Assembly: GCA_047639575.1 (NCBI GenBank)
Contig: JBLIOB010000076.1
Span: 1-16,431 of the forward strand
Direction of reading: 5' to 3'
DNA length: 16,431 bases
From: JBLIOB01 sp047639575
GTDB lineage: Bacteria; Bacteroidota; Bacteroidia; Flavobacteriales_D; Parvicellaceae
Of the stretch, positions 1 to 7,347 are shown piece after piece. The translations under genes were made by a program, and so were the position numbers. The number at the start of each line of letters is the position of its first letter. The first letter of the stretch is position 1. The notes under the pieces were generated by a model that saw only the letters and a program-made list of their open reading frames with translations, did no database searches and had not been told where the DNA came from.

Positions 1-117
1 AATTTATGACGAATTTTTCGTATTATTATTAAACAAATGTATTTTGTCCGATTTATAGGGGGTTAGACCAGCCAGCGCAAATGTTAACATAGACTTCCAG
101 ATTCCATAAACATTGGA

Positions 118-480
118 TTATCTGAATTTGTCTAAATCCCTTCGTTGTTTTTTGGTAGGTCGTCCCTTTATGCCATGAAATCTGTTTACTCGATTCAGTT
201 CTTGAACAGAAAGGAGTAATTCAAGTTCTTCTTTTGAAGTTGTTTCCAACATAGCGTCTAATACCAATATGGCGCCTACTCTTGATTTGGGAATACCTAT
301 TATTTTGAAAGTTTTCCAAATTGGTTTAATTCGAACAGAAATTTCGTCTCCAATTTGAACCGTTTTAGACGGCTTACAAACAATGTTATTGATTTTAATG
401 TGCTCCGAATTGCACTCTTTAGTAGCTAAAGACCTTGTTTTGAAAATTCGAACAGACCATAGGTATTTGTCTAAGCGCAT
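118..480 (-). CDS. S4-domain RNA-binding protein, Hsp15 (HslR)-like
   Basis: This is a 120-residue protein. Residues 1-60 are a typical S4 RNA-binding fold: it opens with RLDKYLWSVRIFKTRSLA, followed by the KINN...KPSK.V..GDEI pattern of the Hsp15 family. The C-terminal tail is basic (GRPTKKQRRDLDKFR), also as in Hsp15. In E. coli, Hsp15 binds 50S subunits carrying a stalled nascent chain and helps recycle them; the same role here is inferred from the family, not shown. The ATG start at 480 puts the S4 motif at the very N-terminus, as expected. A box reading TATCTTTA on the minus strand (485-492) lies 4 bases upstream of the ATG and could be a -7 element, which would make the transcript nearly leaderless. 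The next minus-strand gene starts 502 bases upstream, so it is probably a single-gene unit. The family call is firm; orthology to hslR is likely. Confidence 0.9.
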   Translation of the reverse strand: MRLDKYLWSVRIFKTRSLATKECNSEHIKINNIVCKPSKTVQIGDEISVRIKPIWKTFKIIGIPKSRVGAILVLDAMLETTSKEELELLLSVQELNRVNRFHGIKGRPTKKQRRDLDKFR

Positions 481-517
481 GTCTTAAAGATACTTATTTA
501 CGAGTATTTTTGTGGTT

Positions 518-982
518 CTAAAGCGTTAAAGCTAAAATCAATAGAATTCCAACTATCGCTATAGCTACTCCAATAATGCTATGTGTCCGATCTCTTTTAA
601 CGTAGGTTTTATTTAAAATACGATCGAAAGAAAACCCACCTCTGATAGTTGGACCAACACCAATTAGTATAAAGGAAGATGCTATTCCAAAGAGCATATT
701 CATATAGGCCATAACCCAGTCAATTTTTCTTATTGCAAAGCCGTGTGATTTTTGATCTTTTGAAGTTATTTGGTCAGCTATACCTATTTCTACATTTATT
801 GAATCTGATTCAGTTGGATTATCATGCTTGTTTTTGGCTTGTTGCTGATCTTTTTTTGACTGTTCGTAATTCTCAACTTTTGACTTATAGTTCGTGTACT
901 TTTGTTTTCGAAAACCATCACCACAGCTCATTAATCCACAACACAGTAGAATTAATAATAAATGGAGGCATCTAATTTTCAT
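518..982 (-). CDS. small lipoprotein with two C-terminal membrane segments, function unknown
   Basis: This is a 154-residue protein with no recognised family. It begins with a lipoprotein signal: a short basic start, a hydrophobic stretch, and a lipobox ending LMSC with Cys20 as the expected lipidated residue. Residues about 24-60 are very polar and rich in Lys and Gln, probably helical or a coiled coil. Two hydrophobic segments follow, at about 88-110 and 135-154, separated by a basic loop (KRDRTH). A lipidated N-terminus together with two membrane-spanning helices is unusual and suggests an inner-membrane protein with an external stalk. The ATG start at 982 gives a well-formed signal peptide. 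It lies 37 bases upstream of the S4-domain gene on the same strand, so co-transcription is possible. The reading frame is intact, and the ordered signal, stalk and membrane layout argues for a real gene. Confidence 0.75.
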   Translation of the reverse strand: MKIRCLHLLLILLCCGLMSCGDGFRKQKYTNYKSKVENYEQSKKDQQQAKNKHDNPTESDSINVEIGIADQITSKDQKSHGFAIRKIDWVMAYMNMLFGIASSFILIGVGPTIRGGFSFDRILNKTYVKRDRTHSIIGVAIAIVGILLILALTL

Positions 983-1095
983 GAATGCATTAATGTTTGA
1001 AGATGAATAGTAGGCAGAAAATTAAGAATTGAAAACGCTAAACGGATTATTCTTCAATTCAAATTATTAATCGGGTAATTATCGAAGGTTATTGG

Positions 1096-1110
1096 CGAAA
1101 TTCTATTTCG
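1096..1110. repeat. perfect 6-bp hairpin after the first STAS-like gene
   Basis: CGAAAT and ATTTCG are separated by TCT and lie 14 bases past the stop codon of the minus-strand gene ending at 1125. Position and shape fit a terminator stem, but the minus-strand sequence that follows is not rich in T, so termination is only a possibility. Confidence 0.3.
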
Positions 1111-1124
1111 AAGTTTCGTTAATC

Positions 1125-1517
1125 TTACAATGAGATTAGCCATTCTTCGGCATCCTTGACATTGTCAAACAATTTTGTTTTGCTAATAGGAATATTAATG
1201 TCCTCGAAAAATTTAGCTACTAAATATGATAGTCCACCATTATGTAACAGTGCCGTGGCGCTTTGGACTTTGGCTTGCTCATTAGAACTTAGGTACTCTC
1301 GAGCTTCTTTCGAAATATCCAGAACATTACTAAAATCAATAAGTACCTTAACTCGGTCTAATAAAAGTTTATCGCGTACAACTGCTCTTGCCTGAATATT
1401 TTCAATGGCAGCGTCCAAGTCAATCGCACATTGTTGAATACAATGTATTTTTAGAATCTGGGTTTTTTCGTCCCAGTTTAATACTTGGGTACTAGTATGT
1501 AGTGTAATCTTAGACAA
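1125..1517 (-). CDS. STAS/SpoIIAA-like protein (DUF7793-like), first copy
   Basis: This is a 130-residue soluble protein without a signal peptide or membrane segment. An N-terminal beta-rich part (about 1-30) is followed by alternating strands and helices. A central strand reading KVLIDFSNV leads into ISKEAREYL, then a hydrophobic helix and a C-terminal DAEEWL motif. This matches the general shape of STAS/SEC14/SpoIIAA-like domains in Bacteroidota. The gene at 8987-9373 shares the same landmarks: KV..(D/E)FS, IS..AREY, a Phe-rich helix and a final EA.(E/N)W. The two are therefore paralogs in one window. STAS-like proteins often act as phospho-switch or partner-binding modules; that role here is inference. 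The start is TTG at 1517, since no ATG occurs upstream in frame before the conserved region. The DUF7793 name is from memory of the family and less certain than the fold. Confidence 0.8.
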   Translation of the reverse strand: MSKITLHTSTQVLNWDEKTQILKIHCIQQCAIDLDAAIENIQARAVVRDKLLLDRVKVLIDFSNVLDISKEAREYLSSNEQAKVQSATALLHNGGLSYLVAKFFEDINIPISKTKLFDNVKDAEEWLISL

Positions 1518-1575
1518 TGATTATTCGTAAGATAGTAATTATTTGGTTTTGAGTGGGTTAGGTGTAATCAAAAAA

Positions 1576-1616
1576 GTTAACAATGTCAGATTTTACTTTG
1601 CTGTTGAATTGTTAAC
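1576..1616. repeat. 9-bp perfect inverted repeat, possible operator or hairpin
   Basis: GTTAACAAT (1576-1584) and ATTGTTAAC (1608-1616) are exact inverted copies separated by 23 bases. They lie between the first STAS-like gene (minus, starting at 1517) and the decayed T9SS gene (plus). It could be a regulator-binding site for the minus-strand gene or a leftover hairpin. No function is shown. Confidence 0.35.
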
Positions 1617-1799
1617 GTCTCTGGGCCATTTCTAATGTTCTGTTTGATTTGGGTAATTTGAATTTTGGTCCACATGTACACAGGGCAATTTGATATTGAT
1701 AATCAAGGTTATTCTGCTTATATATTTCACCTTGTCTTTATCGATGTAGAATTGTAATATCGGCTAAGGCTTTATTACTGGGCTCATCTTGTCTTTTTC

Positions 1800-2236
1800 T
1801 TCAAAACTAGAGTTCAACGTTATAATCAATTTGCGTACTGGTATTTTCTGGGCGAATCAGATTCAACTTTATCAGATGAAACAACTTTTAATTTGAGAGA
1901 AAATACCAATTTAGCCTTTTACGGAATGGAAGATGCGTATAAACAGGTTAATGGTAAAGATGGTCTTAATATCATGCCTTCCAGCTCTGACGCCACCTTA
2001 CTATCGATAAATACTAATCCGATGGATCAAGATTTAGAGATTATCTATTTCTATATTTTTTACCTTAAAATGGACTTTATACAATGAACGTTGATGACTT
2101 AGGAGGTTTGGCAATTTTTCCATGGATTTACTTAAAAGGTGAACTGACAGGAATTGCATATAACTTGCATACTACAACAAGTATTGTATTGAATATTACG
2201 TCTTCAGATGTTTTTTCAAATCATAAGATTTTCTAG
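1800..2236 (+). pseudogene. decayed T9SS cargo protein, body fragment upstream of the sorting tail
   Basis: One plus-strand frame stays open from about 1760 to the stop at 2085-2087. It contains a DAYKQ.NG...SSSDATLLSIN..P pattern typical of the beta-sandwich that precedes the sorting tail in many T9SS cargo proteins. The next expected part resumes at 2090 in another frame: DDLGG, then IYLKGELTGIAYNL and a strand ending ITSSDVFSN, stopping at 2234-2236. A single protein would read straight through, so at least one frameshift lies near 2085-2090. The family ending (NRF plus an aromatic strand) is replaced by NHKIF and a stop. Upstream of about 1760 the frames are broken and the 5' end cannot be placed. 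No credible start codon or signal peptide is seen. The matching T9SS sorting tail may be the fragment at 3394-3582. The decay is clear; the exact family is inferred from motif memory. Confidence 0.6.
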
Positions 2237-2252
2237 AATTATTCAAATTCAA

Positions 2253-2283
2253 TTGAACATTCTCCAAGTCTTTCTTAGGTTAG
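2253..2283 (+). promoter_or_regulatory. possible Bacteroidota-type promoter for the nucleoid-associated protein gene
   Basis: TTG at 2253-2255 is followed 20 bases later by TAGGTTAG (2276-2283). The second box matches 7 of 8 positions of the TAnnTTTG -7 consensus, and the spacing fits. It would give a leader of about 20 bases before the ATG at 2309. This is a pattern match only. Confidence 0.3.
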
Positions 2284-2308
2284 TAGTCTGAATAAATATT
2301 ATTGAGAT

Positions 2309-3331
2309 ATGATCAACTTTAAGCGCGCTACAATCGAAAAAATGATGTTTCATCATTATAGTCAAGACGAAACCCAGTCCATTATTAGTGATGTAGAGTA
2401 CGCGTTTGAAAACATTTCTGAACTCGGACCTAGTGCAGAGAGCTTACTTTTAGAGATTTTTTTAAAACCGTTTGCTTATTTAGGCAGTACTTATGAGTTC
2501 ACCCATCAAGTTGATCTTGAAATGAATGTCCTGAATACACTTATTTCAAAATATCAACGTAAGGACATCACCTTTAAGAATTTATCGCAAGATGTATACC
2601 GCCATTTGAGAGATGTATCTAAACATCCTAATATAAAAAATGGGGATGTATTTGTTATAGAATTTGACGCTATTTCAATTGAGGGAGCAATGGTTGATGG
2701 GTTAGGAGTATTCAAAGTTGAGAATAAGCAGAGTTTCTTGGATACAAGTTCTTTAGAGGGTGGTGTAAATGTGAAAAAAGGTATAGGGACCGGTAAACTA
2801 GATAAAGGGTGCTTAATTCTAAATACAGAAAGCAGGAGCACTGTTTTACACATAGATAGCAATAGAGCGGAAACAGAATATTGGAAAAATGAGTTTTTGA
2901 AAATTCAACCGCGTCATGATAATGTAACTGCTACCAATGATGTGATTAAAATGACTAGGACGTTCATTAAAGAAGAACTTCCGGAAGAGCAAAAGGTATC
3001 TAAAACGGATCAAATAGACCTCCTTAATAGATCCGCTCAATACTTCAAAGAAGCTGAAGTTTTTAATGTTGATGATTATGAAAAATCAGTATTGAAAGAA
3101 GAAGGGATGATTGCTAACTTTCAAAAGTTTCAACAAAAAAGCGAACCAGTTGAAGATGGTTTTGAATTATCGGATCAAGCTGTAAAGCAGCAAGCAAAGT
3201 TCTTTAAGAGTGTGCTGAAGTTGGATAAGAACTTCTCCTTATATGTGCATGGTAATCGTAATATGATCGAAAAGGGAGTAGACGATGATGGTCGAAAATT
3301 TTACAAGTTATACTACGAGGAGGAACGTTAG
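2309..3331 (+). CDS. 37-kDa nucleoid-associated protein, NdpA/YejK family
   Basis: This is a complete 340-residue protein, close to the usual length of the family (E. coli YejK is about 335 residues). The N-terminal half has the family opening, with a helix-rich region carrying LLLEIFLKPF, then the central block GDVFVIEFD.....DGLGVFKVENKQSF and the CLILNTE strand. The C-terminal half contains the TNDVIKMTRTFIKEELPEE segment and a final KFYKLYYEEE strand. These proteins are cytosolic and associate with the nucleoid; their molecular role is poorly defined. The ATG at 2309 is the natural start and a weak promoter lies just upstream. The gene is isolated: it is flanked on both sides, on the same strand, by remnants of a T9SS cargo gene, as if it had been inserted into that gene. 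The frame is intact and codon use looks normal for the window. Confidence 0.88.
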   Translation: MINFKRATIEKMMFHHYSQDETQSIISDVEYAFENISELGPSAESLLLEIFLKPFAYLGSTYEFTHQVDLEMNVLNTLISKYQRKDITFKNLSQDVYRHLRDVSKHPNIKNGDVFVIEFDAISIEGAMVDGLGVFKVENKQSFLDTSSLEGGVNVKKGIGTGKLDKGCLILNTESRSTVLHIDSNRAETEYWKNEFLKIQPRHDNVTATNDVIKMTRTFIKEELPEEQKVSKTDQIDLLNRSAQYFKEAEVFNVDDYEKSVLKEEGMIANFQKFQQKSEPVEDGFELSDQAVKQQAKFFKSVLKLDKNFSLYVHGNRNMIEKGVDDDGRKFYKLYYEEER

Positions 3332-3393
3332 TAAGATTCTTCAGCAATGTGCATGTCGTAATTTTACAATTATACTTTATTAGAAAGCGGTAA

Positions 3394-3582
3394 TGTCGTC
3401 AATTACTAGAAGAAGTGCAGGTGGATATTTACAATGCTGTTGGTCAATTAACTTTTAGCAAGGATTATACAAATATTAATACAATTGAATTAGAACTTAT
3501 TGGAAAGGATGGAATCTACCTCGTTCTTCTATATTGTAATTCAGTATCCAAGAATTTTAGGATAATAAAGAAAACAAACTAA
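3394..3582 (+). pseudogene. orphan T9SS type A sorting-domain fragment
   Basis: An open stretch begins after the stop at 3391-3393 and runs to the TAA at 3580-3582. From 3421 it reads VDIYNAVGQLTFSKDY, then N.IELELIGKDGIYLVLL, and ends SKNFRIIKK. This is the standard C-terminal sorting domain of T9SS cargo (Por_Secre_tail type): VxIYNxxGQ, a linker, the GIYLV strand and a final K-rich strand. It directs export through the outer membrane and is normally the last 70-80 residues of a large secreted protein. Here there is no body, no start codon and no signal peptide; the usual PNP(T/S) beginning of the domain is also missing. It lies 62 bases after the nucleoid-associated protein gene and on the same strand as the body fragment at 1800-2236, so both probably come from one broken gene. 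Confidence 0.7.
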
Positions 3583-3666
3583 TCCATCAACCAATTTTAA
3601 AGTTGAACAATAAACAAAGCTCAGAATTTAGGATTAAGTTCAGCCAAGTATCAAATGTGAAGCTTA

Positions 3667-4512
3667 CTATTCCGATTCTTTTACTTCTGATGCGTAGATA
3701 TCGCGTTCCTTTAGATTGTAATCAAGAACTGCGTCTTCACCAGTAAGAATAAGCGAAGAGTTAATTTTAAAAACGGAACTTGTCATTTCGAAAGTTCGGT
3801 TATTTAGAAAGTTGAGATGCATACTTGTGTCATTAACTTGTTCCCATTCGCCTACCACTTTTCGAATTGGTTTTATAACTGAAGTTAAGGGCATCCTGCT
3901 CATGGTGTCTTCGGTAGTTGTTATTTCAAATCTTTGAAATATGAACTTCCCATTATCATAAAGCTGAAGTTGAATATCCGTTCGAGTTTTTGAAGAAGAT
4001 TTAATTTTACTGAGGAATAAGGTCGAATAGCTGGTGAATAAGTTTGCTGATTCTATTTTGCTTAATCGGTCAAAGTCATTTTGAAAATCGAGTCCCATAG
4101 CCAATGTCCCATATTCCAGCATCCATTCGTTTTTGAAATGGGCTTTATCAATCATTTCTTGATGAACACAGGTAAACTTTCCTTTTCTAAAATGGATTTT
4201 TTCAATAACAATGTCAATGTCATTAATCTTGATTTGAAAGAAATTCAACTGCATTGTGTCAAGGCCTTTGGTGATTTCAATGACTGGACAGTCTTTGTCG
4301 ATGCCCTCGATTTGACATACGTTTTGGCCAAATTCTGTGTTGCCAATATTCGTAAGATGAGTGGTGTTGGTGTCTCCAGGAACATAAAATGAATAGTCCT
4401 TTACAGATGTATTTTCATCGAAGACCATTGTGGTCATTACTGCTTTATATTGCTGAGCAAAGCAAGGAGTTGTCCAGACAAGTATCAAGAATAATATTGA
4501 TGCCAGTTTCAT
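3667..4512 (-). CDS. exported protein of unknown function
   Basis: This is a 281-residue protein with a clear Sec signal peptide: Lys2, a hydrophobic core at 4-14 and a cleavage site after CFA at residue 19, leaving QQ at the mature start. No lipobox Cys is placed for lipidation, so a periplasmic or secreted location is likely. The mature part is predicted beta-rich with no membrane segment. It contains two Cys close together (Cys66 in QNVCQ and Cys75 in KDCPV) that could form a disulfide. The last 70 residues, from VVGEWEQVNDTSMHL to VLDYNL, resemble a lipocalin-like strand pattern (GxW near a strand start), but this is weak. I do not recognise the family. The ATG at 4512 gives the best signal peptide. 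It is a single gene between the T9SS remnant and the divergent ABC transporter. Confidence 0.75.
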   Translation of the reverse strand: MKLASILFLILVWTTPCFAQQYKAVMTTMVFDENTSVKDYSFYVPGDTNTTHLTNIGNTEFGQNVCQIEGIDKDCPVIEITKGLDTMQLNFFQIKINDIDIVIEKIHFRKGKFTCVHQEMIDKAHFKNEWMLEYGTLAMGLDFQNDFDRLSKIESANLFTSYSTLFLSKIKSSSKTRTDIQLQLYDNGKFIFQRFEITTTEDTMSRMPLTSVIKPIRKVVGEWEQVNDTSMHLNFLNNRTFEMTSSVFKINSSLILTGEDAVLDYNLKERDIYASEVKESE

Positions 4513-4540
4513 TTCTGAGTTGGGTCTAATAGAATAGGTA

Positions 4541-4678
4541 TTATAAATTTAACCAAAATAGCCGTAGTATGCAATCTTTATTTTCAATTGTACCTTTTTC
4601 AACAAATACAATCCGATAAGTATCAAATTTCTTGCCATGTTGGTTTCCGTAGTACTCTAGAACTGCCGAATTGTCGTA
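4541..4678 (-). pseudogene. short orphan coding-like fragment between divergent genes
   Basis: On the minus strand, 45 codons run open from the stop at 4679-4681 to the TAA at 4541-4543. They give a protein-like sequence (VLEYYGNQHGKKFDTYRIVF and so on) with mixed charged and hydrophobic residues. It has no ATG, GTG or TTG start. It could be the C-terminal scrap of a lost gene or a chance frame in the divergent intergenic region. The family is not recognised. Confidence 0.22.
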
Positions 4679-4715
4679 TTATTTTGTTTGGCGCGATATT
4701 AGAGATAGTCAATTC

Positions 4716-6452
4716 ATGAGTAAAAAGAAAGTCTCTTTTGTATGGGCGTTTAAGGAATTTATTTGGCCACGGAAAAAATTAATATTACCTGGATTAGTGT
4801 TAATTGTGATACGAAGCTTATCAGGATTGGTGTTGCCATATTCTATAAAGCCTATTCTGGATGGCGTTCTACCAACAAATAATATTGTATTGTTACTACA
4901 ATCAGTTTCAATAATTTGTATTGCTTTGCTTATTCAGGCTTTGGCGTCTTTTGGCCTTACGAAAATTCTTAGCGTAGGAGCTCAGCGGATGATTTCGGAG
5001 CTTAGAGCTAAAGTCCAAAGAAAACTGCTAAGACTTCCTATTAGTTTCTTCGATAATAATAAATCAGGTGCTTTAGTGTCTAGAGTTATGACTGATGTTG
5101 AAGGGGTTAGGAATTTAGTTGGAACGGGCTTAGTTCAATTAATTGGAGGGTCAATTACCGCAGTAATTTCGATGGTGTTATTGTTACAAATGAATTGGAT
5201 AATGACACTTTGTGTTTTGATTCCTGTGATCATCTTCGCATTTGTAATTATGAAGGCGTTCGGATATATCCGTCCTATTTTTAAAGAGCGAGGAAAAATA
5301 AATGCGGAAGTAACAGGTAGACTTACCGAGACATTAAATGGTATAAGGGTAATTAAAGGCTTTAATGCTGAAGAGCAAGAGAATAAATCTTTTGAAAAAG
5401 GTGTAAATCGACTGTTTGAGAACGTGAAGAAAAGTTTAACGTCAACAGCCATTATTACAAGTTCTTCCGGGTTTTTATTAGGGCTAGCTTCAGCGGCAAT
5501 TATCGGTATTGGCGGCTATTTCATTATGGAAGGCCAAATGAATGGTACTGATCTTTTCCAATTTATAGTTTATTTAGGTTTCATGGTTGCTCCAATAGTT
5601 CAGATGAGTAACATCGGGAGTCAGCTTTCTGAAGCTATGGCTGGTTTGGATAGAACACAAGAGTTAATGGAAATGACGGAAGAAGACGATCCAACTGTTC
5701 GAACCGAAATGCTTCAGGACATTAAAGGAGACATGGTTTTCGATAATGTTTCTTTTAGTTATGAGGAAAGTAAAGAGGTGATTCATAATGTTTCATTTGA
5801 AGCGCCCAAAGGAAGCGTTACTGCATTAGTTGGATCTTCTGGCTCAGGAAAATCAACAATAGCAGGTCTTGCGGCAACATTTTTAAATCCCGAAAGCGGT
5901 ACTGTAACACTAGATGGTGTGGATTTATCTACAGTGAACTTAAGCAGCTATCGAAGAAATTTAGGTGTAGTCTTACAGGATGATTTTCTTTACGAAGGAA
6001 CTATTAGAGAGAATATCCTTTTCCCTAAACCAGCTGCTACGGAGGAAGAAGTTTTGTCTGCTGTTAACGGAGCATACGTAAATGAATTTACAGATCGTTT
6101 TGATGATGGATTGGATACTTTAATAGGAGAACGTGGAGTTAAACTTTCTGGTGGTCAACGTCAACGTATTTCCATTGCAAGAGCATTATTAGCTGATCCT
6201 AAAATTATCATATTAGATGAAGCAACCTCTAACTTGGACACGGAAAGCGAATCATTTATTCAGAAAAGCTTAGGCCTTCTTATGGAAGACAGAACAACTT
6301 TCGTGATTGCACATAGGTTAAGTACCATTCAAAAAGCTGATCAAATTTTAGTAGTTGAAGATGGTCGAATCGTTGAACGCGGAAAACATGATGAGCTAAT
6401 CGAGAAAAAAGGTCGTTATCACGATCTGTATACTTATCAAAGTAGAATTTAA
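4716..6452 (+). CDS. ABC half-transporter (MsbA-type lipid/multidrug exporter family)
   Basis: This is a 578-residue fused permease and ATPase. The membrane domain covers about residues 1-310 with six hydrophobic segments (for example about 22-42, 57-77, 140-157, 160-178, 250-270 and 278-298). Between them lies the usual long cytoplasmic loop with VMTDVEGVRN and an ETLNGIRVIKGF coupling region. The ATPase domain carries Walker A GSSGSGKST (373-381), Q-loop Gln421, signature LSGGQ (477-481), Walker B IIILDEA with Asp501 and Glu502, and His533. All catalytic residues are present, so it should work as a homodimer exporting a lipid-like or hydrophobic substrate. The substrate cannot be read from sequence; MsbA-type lipid A export is one possibility. 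I chose the ATG at 4716 over an in-frame TTG 45 bases upstream, because the family starts shortly before the first helix and the extra 15 residues look non-coding. It is a single gene. Confidence 0.93.
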   Translation: MSKKKVSFVWAFKEFIWPRKKLILPGLVLIVIRSLSGLVLPYSIKPILDGVLPTNNIVLLLQSVSIICIALLIQALASFGLTKILSVGAQRMISELRAKVQRKLLRLPISFFDNNKSGALVSRVMTDVEGVRNLVGTGLVQLIGGSITAVISMVLLLQMNWIMTLCVLIPVIIFAFVIMKAFGYIRPIFKERGKINAEVTGRLTETLNGIRVIKGFNAEEQENKSFEKGVNRLFENVKKSLTSTAIITSSSGFLLGLASAAIIGIGGYFIMEGQMNGTDLFQFIVYLGFMVAPIVQMSNIGSQLSEAMAGLDRTQELMEMTEEDDPTVRTEMLQDIKGDMVFDNVSFSYEESKEVIHNVSFEAPKGSVTALVGSSGSGKSTIAGLAATFLNPESGTVTLDGVDLSTVNLSSYRRNLGVVLQDDFLYEGTIRENILFPKPAATEEEVLSAVNGAYVNEFTDRFDDGLDTLIGERGVKLSGGQRQRISIARALLADPKIIILDEATSNLDTESESFIQKSLGLLMEDRTTFVIAHRLSTIQKADQILVVEDGRIVERGKHDELIEKKGRYHDLYTYQSRI

Positions 6453-6513
6453 CTACGGAGCGTTAATCAAATCAGGATTGCTGCCTCGTATTTGGGAGTA
6501 CAATTTCCTGTTG

Positions 6514-7311
6514 TTAAGGTTCAATTGGAAATATAAACAAAGGTTTAATGTCTTGCCAAAAGAGGCTGCTGGCAATAGATCCTTTTGTTATACTGAATAA
6601 AAGCATGCCTATAATAGTAGACATTGCGCCTGGCATAAAGTTCCCTCCTCCTTTTTGACCATGAAAAGTGGATGTAGAGCAACCATGATAACTTAGGACT
6701 CCAAAGAACGCCAAACCATTAAGGATGCTAGCCGCATAAGTTGGAATCACTTGAGCTATTTGGCTAATAATTATATTGACTAAAAGTAGAAATCCACTGG
6801 TTTACATGAAAAGTACGATACAAGCTAAGAAATTACGTTCGCTTCTTTTTCTAAACAGTAACCAAGAGAAAAAGCAAAAAATGGAAGGGTCGCAAATTGA
6901 AATGCTTTCCCCCATTTCTCATTAAATGCTTTGAGTTCAGTCATAACTGCCAATTGAGCCTCGTTATGGATCGATCCGCACGGTACTTGTGCTTTTATTA
7001 ATTCTTCGAAATCAACAACATAATAAAGGACCAATGCATGAAGTGCAACTGTGAGTAGAAAAAAACTGAGCGCGCTTAACAAAAGGTTTTCTAGTTCCTT
7101 TCACATGGAGTTTTCCAAATTTCCCAGGCTTTAGAGCCAGCGATTTAATTGTCCACAAATAAGGCAGGTCAAGTGAAATCACATTTTCCCAATAGTCTGC
7201 TACTAACTCTTTCCAACTGATTTTTTTGGGTTTCAATCTTTCCCCACAGCTAGAGCAGAACTTTCCAGAATCAGATTCTCCGCAGGAAATGCATTCTATT
7301 AATTGAGACAT
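6514..7311 (-). pseudogene. DUF3667 membrane protein gene, broken by two frameshifts and a stop
   Basis: Three minus-strand pieces reconstruct one protein of about 265 residues, a normal length for DUF3667. Piece one starts at ATG 7311 with two CxxC pairs (Cys7/10, Cys19/22) of a zinc ribbon. It continues WKELVADYWENVISLD, LWTIKSLALKPGK and VKGTRKPFVK, the family core. After an A7 run (T7 on the coding strand, 7059-7065) the next piece continues in another frame as the first membrane helix, FFLLTVALHALVLYYV, and runs to about 6860. Near 6855-6862 the frame shifts back and reads LFRKRSERNFLACIVLFM, then a TAA at 6802-6804. It goes on through GFLLLVNIIIS and FHGQKGG to the natural stop at 6514. 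The first and third pieces share one frame, so the two shifts cancel. The family has a zinc ribbon plus several helices and no known function. It was probably a single gene. Confidence 0.75.
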
Positions 7312-7347
7312 TAAAGCAAGTTACAATTCTTCTTATTGACTATTAGG

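Noticed and set aside
733..975. Plus-strand frame opposite the small lipoprotein
   Set aside because: It is a shadow of the gene at 518-982, which has a signal peptide and lipobox.
4671..4715. TTG start giving the ABC transporter 15 extra residues
   Set aside because: The ATG at 4716 begins right before the conserved N-terminus; the extra residues resemble upstream DNA.
5135..5452. Minus-strand frame inside the ABC transporter
   Set aside because: It overlaps the conserved membrane domain of a complete transporter and has no recognisable features.
7059..7065. T7 slippery run in the DUF3667 gene as a programmed frameshift
   Set aside because: A second shift and an in-frame TAA downstream also break the gene, so decay explains it better than regulated frameshifting.
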